Source: Prevotellamassilia sp.
GTDB taxonomy: Bacteria > Bacteroidota > Bacteroidia > Bacteroidales > Bacteroidaceae
NCBI GenBank assembly: GCA_018383375.1
Contig: JAHAWW010000160.1
Coordinates: forward strand, 1 to 6,676
DNA: 6,676 nt
Direction: 5' to 3'
Made by a program: the position numbers and the translations under genes. Positions 1-5,739 of the stretch are shown piece after piece. The notes under the pieces were generated by a model. It made no database searches and had not been told where the DNA came from. It saw only the letters and a list, made by a program, of their open reading frames with translations. Every line of letters starts with the position of its first letter. Positions within the stretch are counted from its first letter, which is position 1.

Positions 1-524
1 TGGTAGGAGCGCATGGCGCGCATCCAATAGTTGCGGTTGGTGTAGGTCACTGTGGCCTTACCGCCTCGGGCAAAGTCACCGGCCTGCATACGGATGTTTT
101 CTGCGCCGCCAATCGAACCGAAGGTGAAGGCGCCCGGGGCTGAATTGATCAGATCGTCGCCGTTGCGGGTGAAGTCGTTGATGGCACCAATGGAAGAGTA
201 GTTGAACACGCCTCTCAGCTGGTCGTTAAAGGGCACGCCGTTGATGAAAGTCTGCTCATATTGGCTGTCATATCCACGGGTGCGGAAACGCATGTTGGAG
301 AGTTGGTAGCCCATCTTATTTTGATAGACATCGTGCGAGGTGAGCACTTGAGTGTTGATGTCGTTCGAAGATGAGTTGCCACCATCTTCTCCGTCGGCGT
401 CAAACTGCGAAGCGTCTATCACGCCGATGAGTGAGAGGGCGTCGTCTGCGATGGTATCGGTTTGTGCCGACATCATACAGGGGAAGAGCAACGCTCCGAC
501 GGGTATTAATGCTTTTTTTATCAT
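1..524 (-). CDS. TonB-dependent outer-membrane receptor, N-terminal part (plug domain)
   Basis: This is an energised outer-membrane transporter whose C-terminal barrel lies beyond the left edge; 174 codons are visible. I read it by reverse-translating from the ATG at 524. Residues 1-20 form a signal peptide ending MMSA before Q21. There is no good lipobox, and the usual N-terminal carboxypeptidase-regulatory-like domain is absent. From about residue 54 the sequence reads as a plug domain: NMRFRTRGYDSQY (78-89), then TFINGVPFND (92-101), SIGAIND (111-117), GSIGGAENI (136-144) and YTNRNYWMRAM near the edge. The RGYDSQY..INGVPFND pattern is typical of Bacteroidetes TonB receptors. The substrate cannot be read from this part. 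No SusD-like gene is visible beside it. The two genes upstream encode surface lipoproteins, one a nuclease, so a nucleic-acid breakdown product is a reasonable guess. It probably depends on read-through of the hairpin at 545-597, since no promoter-like element lies between that hairpin and the start. Confidence 0.85.
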   Translation of the reverse strand, partial: MIKKALIPVGALLFPCMMSAQTDTIADDALSLIGVIDASQFDADGEDGGNSSSNDINTQVLTSHDVYQNKMGYQLSNMRFRTRGYDSQYEQTFINGVPFNDQLRGVFNYSSIGAINDFTRNGDDLINSAPGAFTFGSIGGAENIRMQAGDFARGGKATVTYTNRNYWMRAMRSY

Positions 525-544
525 ATAAAGGAATGATGAAAGTG

Positions 545-597
545 AAAAAGCGCCGGAGACGAAGGCTCTCAATAGTTGAGAGACGTCGTCTCCAGCG
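545..597 (-). terminator. Rho-independent terminator-like hairpin between the fimbrillin-like gene and the TonB receptor gene
   Basis: On the minus strand a long, nearly continuous hairpin is followed by CTTTTT. The outer arms GGAGACGA (555-562) and TCGTCTCC (586-593) match perfectly. The inner arms CTCTCAA (566-572) and TTGAGAG (576-582) also match perfectly around a 3-nt loop. The CGC/GCG ends (551-553 and 595-597) extend the stem past a single mismatch. The T run at 549-545 lies downstream in the minus direction. It sits 15 bases after the stop of the fimbrillin-like gene and about 20 bases before the receptor start. It could be a full terminator, or a partial one that sets a lower level of receptor relative to the lipoproteins. 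Confidence 0.75.
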
Positions 598-611
598 TAT
601 GGGGGAGGAGA

Positions 612-2060
612 TTAGTCTTTAGTGCCCACGAGCTTGATGTTGTCAATGCGGAAGCCGGCTTTGTTGACTGCGGCTGACGAGACAAACGACATCACTGTGG
701 CGCCGGGTGTGAGTCCGGTGATTTCTACGCTCTGATAGGTGTTGGTGACTGCGATGGCTTTGGCCGGTACGGCGATTGTGTCACCGCCCCATGTGAGTTT
801 GATGTTGCTCTGGTCGCCTGCGGCATTAGCGGTGATGTCGTAGGTGAGTTTCAGGTTGGAATAGCCTGCTGTGGTGAAGCCTTCAATCTGCATTTCGCTG
901 TCTTTGTTGGCTGCGAACCAAACGTGAGGATTGAGCGCTGAGGTTTGTCGCACGCTGGCGTTGCTGTAGCTCCAGCCGTTGGCTGTGACAAACGGGTCGC
1001 TGAAGGTGAGGCCTGACGAGCTGGTCCAAGTGTCGTAGGTGATGCTGGGCCAATAGTTGTCGCTGCCTTTTGATACGCTTTCGCCGAAGGTTTCTTCAAA
1101 GATGACGACTTCGGTGCCGGGTGTTACCTCGCCGCCACCTACCTCGCCGCCACCTTCGCCTCCGCCTTCTTCAGCATCGCCGAAATCAACGTCGATGGTG
1201 CCTCCGACCGTGGTGGTCCAGTCTGTGATGGTGGCAGTGCCGAACGACACGTAGATGTTGCCGCCCGTGTTGGTGACGTTCACGGGGAAGTCAATGCTCT
1301 TGCCCGATTCGAGTGCCGAGGCGGGCAGGGGCACGCTCACGGTCTTGGTGCCCACGGTGAGTTGCAGTTGGGCGTTGGTCAGTGAGGCAGGCACGAGAAT
1401 GGCTTCAGCCTTTGTGCCGGCTGCATTCACTTGGAAGTTGACCGTGCCGGTGGTCTGGCCCACATTGAGCGTACCGGTGGCCAAGTCGAAGGTTGCGCTG
1501 GTGGGCACACCGGTGAGTGCGGCCTCGAGACCCACGGTGGTGGGGATGGTGGCGTCTGCGTTGATGGTCAGCAAGACGTTGGCCAACTGGTGGCTGAAGC
1601 CCAGGTTGACGGCGTTGGTAGAGGCCGAAATGCCTGTGGCATTGTTGGAATAGAGCAAGTCGATGGCGGCCAAGTCGCTTTGGTTGCTCACGTCTACGGG
1701 CACTGTCGTGCCGCTCACGTTGGCCGTGTAGGGGTAGTAGGCCACGAAGTCGGCTGTGCCTTCTTCAGGATAATAGATGGCTTCGGCAGCCGAGGCGGCT
1801 GAGATGTTGCCGCGGTCGTCGGTGACGTATTGGCGGTTTTGCACGGCGGCGTCGGCCAGGGCCGTACCGTTTGTTTTCATATAGATGCCAATCTGGTCGC
1901 CCGAGGCCCAGGTAGTGCCTGAGGCTTTGTGCTTAGAGATGTAAGAGGTGAACTTCACTGCGCCACCGTTAACATCCCATGTCGAGTCATCGTCGAGACT
2001 TGAGCAGGCGGCGAGCGTCATCACGCCAAGGCCTGCGAGAAAAAGATGTTTAAGTTCCAT
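612..2060 (-). CDS. Fimbrillin-like surface lipoprotein with C-terminal beta-sandwich (jelly-roll-like) domain
   Basis: This predicted 482-aa lipoprotein has an unknown exact role. The signal peptide ends in lipobox LAAC (C19), followed by SSLDDD, an acidic run of the type that sends Bacteroidetes lipoproteins to the cell surface. Residues about 34-290 resemble fimbrillin family (Mfa-like) domains: W51-x-x-GDQIGIYM, DFVAYYPY (104-111), AIDLLYSNN (132-140), GFSHQLANVLL (154-164), and a late strand ending SGKSIDFPVNV (252-262). A Gly/Glu linker (about 296-315) leads to a second domain (317-482) that starts FEETFG and ends FRIDNIKLVG, the look of extracellular jelly-roll or choice-of-anchor-type modules; this assignment is tentative. 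I chose the start at 2060 rather than the in-frame ATG at 2123. The longer form would put 21 odd residues ahead of a normal signal peptide and overlap the upstream nuclease gene. A 53-base gap with no visible promoter suggests co-transcription with the nuclease gene. Confidence 0.85.
   Translation of the reverse strand: MELKHLFLAGLGVMTLAACSSLDDDSTWDVNGGAVKFTSYISKHKASGTTWASGDQIGIYMKTNGTALADAAVQNRQYVTDDRGNISAASAAEAIYYPEEGTADFVAYYPYTANVSGTTVPVDVSNQSDLAAIDLLYSNNATGISASTNAVNLGFSHQLANVLLTINADATIPTTVGLEAALTGVPTSATFDLATGTLNVGQTTGTVNFQVNAAGTKAEAILVPASLTNAQLQLTVGTKTVSVPLPASALESGKSIDFPVNVTNTGGNIYVSFGTATITDWTTTVGGTIDVDFGDAEEGGGEGGGEVGGGEVTPGTEVVIFEETFGESVSKGSDNYWPSITYDTWTSSSGLTFSDPFVTANGWSYSNASVRQTSALNPHVWFAANKDSEMQIEGFTTAGYSNLKLTYDITANAAGDQSNIKLTWGGDTIAVPAKAIAVTNTYQSVEITGLTPGATVMSFVSSAAVNKAGFRIDNIKLVGTKD
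1126..1155. repeat. 15-bp perfect tandem repeat in the Gly/Glu linker
   Basis: ACCTCGCCGCCACCT occurs twice back to back (1126-1140 and 1141-1155) and is followed by a degenerate third unit (TCGCCTCCGCCTT). On the minus strand it encodes the GGGEV-GGGEV part of the linker between the fimbrillin-like and C-terminal domains of the 612-2060 gene. The unit is a multiple of three, so gain or loss of a copy would change linker length without shifting the frame. Confidence 0.9.
1716..1752. repeat. Copy 1 of a 37-nt near-identical direct repeat shared by the two fimbrillin-like genes (copy 2 at 3356-3392)
   Basis: The stretch matches 3356-3392 with one mismatch (T1727 versus A3367). It encodes the DFVAYYPY-x-ANV core of the fimbrillin-like domain in both genes. 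Because the match extends to silent positions, it supports a common origin or gene conversion of this core and not merely protein-level similarity. Confidence 0.85.
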
Positions 2061-2113
2061 GATTGAAATATGAATATGTCCTTTTTTTGAAAAAATGCGT
2101 GTGGTTTGCCTTG

Positions 2114-3706
2114 TCATTGCCATTTGCTGGCGTCATAGCTCGTCTTGTAAGTGTCGCTGATGGTGGGGAAGAAGGTGAAGCCCGTCTGGCTTTCGAGTTC
2201 TTTCACCGTGAGTGCGGCGTCCATATAAGAGGAGCCTTTGTATGAGGCGTTGTTGAATTTGAAGGCGATGGTATAGGCTGTGCCTGTCTGTCGGTCTATG
2301 CGGGCCAGTGCCTTGAAGTAATATGCCGGTACGGCCACGTTGGTACCGTCGTTGTCGGTGGTATAGCGCACGCTTGTCGAGCCCACGGCCGACGGCATGG
2401 CACCGGTCACCACGTAGAGCGTGTCGATGTTTGACGACCAGTTACGCAGTTTGCCTTCGAGTGTGGCCCAGATGTTTTGGTTGAGCGAGCCCACCTGCGG
2501 AGTCATATTGGTGAAATAAAAGGTCTGCCGGTTGGCTTCGAGGTTGACCAGACGGTCGGCACTCGGTATTTGGTGTCCGCGGTCGTAGCCGTTGATGCCT
2601 TTCGTCATGTTGGCTTGAAGCGAAGCGTCTATGGCGGGGTCGAAGGCCCATTCGTCGGTGCGGCTCACGTTGCTTTGGGTGTAGTAGTTGCAGAGCGGGT
2701 AGGCCACCCAGTAGGCTATTTTCAAGTCGGTGTCGTAAAGCATGGAGTAGTTGCGCACCTGCTTCGAACCATCGGTGAAATAGTGGGTGATGTATTTGAG
2801 GTTTTGGGCTGCAAGTTCGTTGGCCGTGATGACGGGTGTCTCGGTCCATTTGGCATATTTCACCTCTTCGGTTTGTGTGCCGCCCGATTGAGTCAGTCGC
2901 ACGGTGTAGGCTTTGACTTGTCCTTTTTCATAGGTCACGTTGTCGGCAATCGTCACCTGTTTGGTTTTGCCTTCGGCTGTCGTGAAGGTCACTTTGAGCG
3001 GCTGTGTGGCAGACTGTCCGGCGTTGGGGATGACAAAGGCCGTGGCCGTGGCGTTTTGCCCCGACACGCTCACAGTCATGGTCACACCGGCGTTGCCGCC
3101 GAGGTCAGAAAAGGTGGCGTCGGCGAGATGGAAGTTGGCCGTGGTGGGCGTTTCGTCGAGACTGACAGAGAGGCCCTCGAGACTGCTGCCGGCGGTGTTG
3201 ACAATGTTGAGTTGCACTTTGGCCAATTGGTGGGTGAAGTTCAGTCCTACGGGTGCATTTTGTCGGCTCAAGCCTTTGGCGTTGTCGGCATACATCAAGT
3301 CGATGGCCTCGGGGTTGCTTTGGTCGTGAAGGTCAACGGCATAGATGCCATTGGCCACGTTGGCCGAGTAGGGGTAGTAGGCCACGAAGTCGACTGCCGA
3401 GCCGTCTTTGGGATAGGCCAGTGCCGTGGTTTGTCCGGCAAAATAGCCGTTGCCTTCGATAGTCACGTAGCAGGTGCCTTGAGGCGTGGTCTGTTCTGAC
3501 TGGTCGAGCGTTTGTCCTGTCGGCATCATGTACACGCCGATTTGGTCGCCGGCTGTCCAAGCTGTGGCCGTGGCACGCTGCGTCGTGGCCGTGAAGGTCA
3601 CTGTCTCGGGCGCGTCGTTTACGGCATAGTCGCCGTCGGCACTGCAAGCGGTGAGCGACAATGTCAGAGCGCTCACCATGAGAAAGTTTTTAATAGAATA
3701 AGTCAT
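2114..3706 (-). CDS. Surface lipoprotein: fimbrillin-like domain fused to DNA/RNA non-specific endonuclease (NUC1 family)
   Basis: The predicted product is a 530-aa secreted nuclease anchored by lipid. The signal peptide ends in lipobox LTAC (C21), followed by SADGD, acidic and compatible with surface export. Residues about 35-272 form a fimbrillin-like domain (W50-x-x-GDQIGVYM, DFVAYYPY 106-113, AIDLMYADN 134-142, NFTHQLAKVQL 156-166). Residues about 300-530 are a beta-beta-alpha-metal nuclease of the Serratia nuclease/NucA family. The signature is DRGHQIPSAD (375-384) with H378 as the expected general base. Next comes FTNMTPQ (398-404), then NQNIWATLE with N409 as expected metal ligand and E417 eight residues on, the same Asn-to-Glu spacing as in Serratia nuclease. 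IAYWVAYPL (330-338) is also typical of the family. All key residues are present, so activity on DNA and RNA is likely. The gene is first in a probable operon with the sister lipoprotein and the TonB receptor. The fusion to a pilin-like domain is unusual. Confidence 0.92.
   Translation of the reverse strand: MTYSIKNFLMVSALTLSLTACSADGDYAVNDAPETVTFTATTQRATATAWTAGDQIGVYMMPTGQTLDQSEQTTPQGTCYVTIEGNGYFAGQTTALAYPKDGSAVDFVAYYPYSANVANGIYAVDLHDQSNPEAIDLMYADNAKGLSRQNAPVGLNFTHQLAKVQLNIVNTAGSSLEGLSVSLDETPTTANFHLADATFSDLGGNAGVTMTVSVSGQNATATAFVIPNAGQSATQPLKVTFTTAEGKTKQVTIADNVTYEKGQVKAYTVRLTQSGGTQTEEVKYAKWTETPVITANELAAQNLKYITHYFTDGSKQVRNYSMLYDTDLKIAYWVAYPLCNYYTQSNVSRTDEWAFDPAIDASLQANMTKGINGYDRGHQIPSADRLVNLEANRQTFYFTNMTPQVGSLNQNIWATLEGKLRNWSSNIDTLYVVTGAMPSAVGSTSVRYTTDNDGTNVAVPAYYFKALARIDRQTGTAYTIAFKFNNASYKGSSYMDAALTVKELESQTGFTFFPTISDTYKTSYDASKWQ
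3356..3392. repeat. Copy 2 of the 37-nt direct repeat (copy 1 at 1716-1752)
   Basis: This lies inside the fimbrillin-like domain of the nuclease gene, offset exactly 1640 bases from the first copy and differing at one position. Confidence 0.85.
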
Positions 3707-3727
3707 ATATAATAATAAGGTGGTCGT

Positions 3728-3792
3728 GGGGACAGGATGTGGGCCAATGGAATGAACGAAATGACAGGCAGGTTGAAACCCACAAGTTCCCC
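3728..3792 (-). promoter_or_regulatory. Possible hairpin in the leader of the nuclease operon
   Basis: If transcription starts near 3806, the untranslated leader is about 100 bases. It holds nested complementary arms: outer GGGGA (3728-3732) with TCCCC (3788-3792) and inner TGTGGG (3738-3743) with CCCACA (3779-3784), separated by short internal loops and closing a loop of about 35 bases. The fold is modest and could be chance; I recognise no riboswitch class. Confidence 0.3.
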
Positions 3793-3809
3793 TCGTTTTT
3801 TACTGGGAG

Positions 3810-3817
3810 CAAATATA
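3810..3817 (-). promoter_or_regulatory. Putative Bacteroidetes -7 element for the nuclease operon
   Basis: The minus strand reads TATATTTG, an exact match to the TAnnTTTG -7 consensus of the Bacteroidetes primary sigma factor. No good -33 TTTG lies at the usual spacing of about 20; the nearest, TTTTG (3843-3847), is about 25 bases away. The predicted start is near 3806, about 100 bases before the nuclease ATG. The weak -33 match may mean an activator is needed. Confidence 0.5.
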
Positions 3818-3934
3818 GGTCATAAAAATTAAAAACTTGTTGCAAAATGCTCACAAAATAGTTTTTGGCGCAAAAAAACGCCTTTCGGGCGCACACGACC
3901 GCGGCCTGGCAAGGCATGAAATGATAAAAATGCG

Positions 3935-3942
3935 TAATTTTG
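3935..3942 (+). promoter_or_regulatory. Putative -7 element for hisS
   Basis: TAATTTTG matches TAnnTTTG and lies 35 bases before the hisS ATG, giving a predicted leader of about 30 bases. No clear -33 TTTG is present about 20 bases upstream. The divergent region between the two genes (3707-3977) holds this element, the -7 of the nuclease operon and short GGCG/CGCC inverted repeats (3867-3891). I see no gene in it. Confidence 0.5.
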
Positions 3943-3977
3943 CGGCGAAATAATTTATAGATTACACCCTTACGACT

Positions 3978-5342
3978 ATGTCTCAGAAACCATCCATTCC
4001 AAAAGGCACGCGCGATTTCGGTCCACTTGAGATGGCCCGCCGCAACTATATATTCGATACCATTCGCCAGGTTTATGCCCGCTACGGCTTCCGTCAGATA
4101 GAGACGCCGGCTATGGAAAATCTCTCCACCCTTATGGGTAAATATGGCGAGGAGGGCGACAAGTTGCTCTTCAAAATACTCAATTCGGGCGATTTCCGCT
4201 CGTCGGTCACGGCCGAAGACTATGCCGCCGACTCAGCTGCCCGTTTGGCCGCCCGTTTTTGCGACCGCGGCTTGCGCTATGACCTCACCGTACCCTTTGC
4301 CCGCTATGTGGTGCAGCATCGCGAAGAGCTGCAAATGCCTTTCAAGCGCTATCAGATACAGCCCGTTTGGCGTGCCGACCGGCCGCAAAAGGGCCGTTAT
4401 CGCGAGTTTTATCAGTGTGATGCCGACACCGTAGGTTCCGACTCGCTGCTCTGCGAAGTGGAACTGATGCAGATGGTCGACGAAGTGTTCCGCCGTCTGG
4501 GCATTCGTGTGTGCATCAAAATCAACAACCGCAAAATTCTCACCGGCATTGCCCAAACGCTCGGGGCCGCCGACAAGATTGTAGACATCACCGTGGCCAT
4601 CGACAAGCTCGACAAAATTGGGCTTGAGGGCGTCAATGCCGAGTTGCGCAGTGCCGGTCTGGCCGACGAGGCCATCAGTCGCCTGCAGCCCATCATTGCC
4701 CTTTCGGGCTCTAATGCCGACAAGCTCGAGACCATGCGCACGGTGTTGGCAGAGAGTGAAGAGGGCTTGAAGGGAATCGACGAAGTGGCCTTTGTGCTCG
4801 ACAGTCTCCGCGGTGCCGACCTGACCAATGCCATTGAGTTTGACCTCACCCTGGCCCGTGGTCTCAACTACTACACCGGCTGCATTTTTGAGGTGAAAGC
4901 CCTCGACGTGGAGATAGGTAGCATCACCGGTGGCGGCCGCTACGACAATCTCACCGGCATTTTCGGCCTTCCGGGCTTGAGCGGTGTGGGCATTTCGTTT
5001 GGTGCCGACCGCATCTACGACGTGCTCGACCGTCTTTCGCTCTATCCCGACAATGCCCGCAGTGGTGCCGACCTGCTTTTCATCAACTTCGGAGCCGCCG
5101 AAGCCGCCCATTGCCTCGGTTTGGCCCGTCAGGCTCGTGCCGCCGGCATTGCCACCGAAGTCTATCCCGACAGTGCGAAAATGAAAAAGCAAATGGCCTA
5201 TGCCAATGCCCTTGGCATTCCCTTTGTGGCTATGGTGGGCGAGACCGAGATGGCCGAAGGCCGTGTGTCGCTCAAAGATATGGCCACCGGCGAGCAGGCC
5301 TCGCTGACCATCGACGAGGTCATCGCCAAGATAAAAGGCTGA
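3978..5342 (+). CDS. hisS: Histidine--tRNA ligase (histidyl-tRNA synthetase)
   Basis: This cytoplasmic class II aminoacyl-tRNA synthetase charges tRNA-His with histidine using ATP. The 454-aa length is normal for the family in Bacteroidetes. The N-terminus reads IPKGTRDF (7-14). Motif 2 is in RYQIQPVWRADRPQKGRYREF (124-144, ending YQCD); this WRADRP..YREFYQCD form is typical of Bacteroidetes and nearer the archaeal/eukaryotic style than the FRxERPQ..FHQ form of proteobacteria. The histidine-specific motif is ARGLNYYTG (293-301), followed by GGGRYDNL (318-325) and motif 3 GVGISFGADRI (336-346, R345). The C-terminal anticodon-binding domain runs from about residue 363 (DLLFINFG) to the end. All catalytic motifs are intact. 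It is transcribed alone and divergently from the nuclease operon, and has its own promoter element and terminator. It is a housekeeping gene with no evident link to its neighbours. Confidence 0.98.
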   Translation: MSQKPSIPKGTRDFGPLEMARRNYIFDTIRQVYARYGFRQIETPAMENLSTLMGKYGEEGDKLLFKILNSGDFRSSVTAEDYAADSAARLAARFCDRGLRYDLTVPFARYVVQHREELQMPFKRYQIQPVWRADRPQKGRYREFYQCDADTVGSDSLLCEVELMQMVDEVFRRLGIRVCIKINNRKILTGIAQTLGAADKIVDITVAIDKLDKIGLEGVNAELRSAGLADEAISRLQPIIALSGSNADKLETMRTVLAESEEGLKGIDEVAFVLDSLRGADLTNAIEFDLTLARGLNYYTGCIFEVKALDVEIGSITGGGRYDNLTGIFGLPGLSGVGISFGADRIYDVLDRLSLYPDNARSGADLLFINFGAAEAAHCLGLARQARAAGIATEVYPDSAKMKKQMAYANALGIPFVAMVGETEMAEGRVSLKDMATGEQASLTIDEVIAKIKG

Positions 5343-5358
5343 GCGCGTCGAAAACAAT

Positions 5359-5398
5359 AAGACTAAAGGCCGCTTTGCCGTTTTGTCTTTTTCTTTTT
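5359..5398 (+). terminator. Rho-independent terminator of hisS
   Basis: Arms AAGACTAAAGGC (5359-5370) and GCCGTTTTGTCTT (5377-5389) pair with one bulged G and one T-T mismatch around a CGCTTT loop. A T-rich tract (TTTTTCTTTTT, 5388-5398) follows, broken by one C. It begins 17 bases after the stop codon. Confidence 0.75.
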
Positions 5399-5430
5399 GG
5401 TGACAAAAAACGATATTTGAGGTAAGAAAA

Positions 5431-5470
5431 AAGAAGGGAGACCCGGAGAGGTCTCCCTTCTTGCTTTTCA
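5431..5470. terminator. Second, perfect 13-bp hairpin; possible bidirectional terminator
   Basis: AAGAAGGGAGACC (5431-5443) pairs without mismatch with GGTCTCCCTTCTT (5450-5462) around a 6-nt CGGAGA loop. An A-rich run precedes it (AAGAAAAAAG) and TTGCTTTTC follows, so it could stop transcription from either side. It lies behind a first hisS terminator, as a back-up or insulating element for the hisS unit. Confidence 0.65.
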
Positions 5471-5499
5471 GGCCCTTATCGGCATAAACGCACGAAAAA

Positions 5500-5530
5500 C
5501 TGTCCTTATGCGAGCTTTTTCTGTCCTTAT
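5500..5530. repeat. 10-bp direct repeat CTGTCCTTAT
   Basis: CTGTCCTTAT occurs at 5500-5509 and 5521-5530, 21 bases apart, or two helical turns; a shorter CCTTAT match lies at 5474-5479. The first copy also ends in TTATGC (5506-5511), complementary to GCATAA (5482-5487). The spacing suits a DNA-binding protein, but chance is possible. Confidence 0.35.
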
Positions 5531-5685
5531 TCCCGTTGAGATTTGCCCTAAGTTTGAGCTTTATTTGGCCGCTTTTAGGTTGGTCGGCAAGCCTCTTGCC
5601 GGGCAAGATGAGTTATTGTGTTAATTTTTGCTGCGTAGGCGTCACACATCTCCCCGGCTTTTGTACACGAAGGCCGAGGCCGCAT

Positions 5686-5693
5686 TGACGTCA
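5686..5693. repeat. 8-bp palindrome TGACGTCA upstream of a promoter
   Basis: This perfect palindrome lies 14 bases upstream of the -33 element of the exported-protein promoter, roughly -55 from the predicted start. That is a suitable place for an activator site. It is short, so support is weak. Confidence 0.3.
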
Positions 5694-5707
5694 TTTTGTC
5701 CGGTAAT

Positions 5708-5739
5708 TTTGCGCTATAAATAAATATTTAATATTTTTG
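5708..5739 (+). promoter_or_regulatory. Bacteroidetes-type promoter of the exported-protein gene
   Basis: TTTG (5708-5711), a 20-base spacer and TATTTTTG (5732-5739) fit the -33/-7 consensus (TTTG and TAnnTTTG) of the primary sigma factor very well. The predicted start is about 5743-5746, leaving a leader of about 28-30 bases before the ATG at 5774. The -33 is itself embedded in a second TAnnTTTG (TAATTTTG, 5704-5711). Confidence 0.75.

Noticed and set aside
431..622. 63-codon Arg-rich plus-strand open frame
   Set aside because: It is antisense to the receptor start and passes through the hairpin at 551-597. The KKRRRRRLS run is simply the hairpin arm and T run read on the other strand.
2061..2123. 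Upstream in-frame start at 2123 for the fimbrillin-like lipoprotein
   Set aside because: It would add 21 residues ahead of a normal lipoprotein signal peptide and overlap the end of the nuclease gene; the ATG at 2060 gives a standard signal.
2477..3499. 340-codon open frame on the plus strand, antisense to the nuclease gene
   Set aside because: The product is Gly/Val/His-rich, as expected from reading the opposite strand of this gene. It has no motifs, and the nuclease on the other strand is unambiguous.
3867..3891. GGCG-CGCC-GGCG arms in the divergent region, as a possible riboswitch or attenuator
   Set aside because: The arms are only 4 bp, they lie upstream of both predicted start sites, and they match no known riboswitch class.
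3690..3917. 75-codon open frame on the minus strand across the divergent intergenic region
   Set aside because: It would run through the -7 element of the nuclease operon and overlap the nuclease signal peptide in another frame. Its composition is Cys/Phe/Tyr-rich and unlike a real protein.
5428..5470. Repeated arms around 5431-5462 as a CRISPR repeat or insertion-sequence end
   Set aside because: There is only one copy, with no spacers, no transposase and no target duplication; a terminator hairpin explains it.
4233..5606. Long open frame (457 codons) on the minus strand, antisense to hisS
   Set aside because: It lies almost wholly over hisS, whose motifs are certain. The frame is open because of third-position G/C bias in hisS. 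It has no start context, signal or recognisable domain, and it runs through the hisS terminators.
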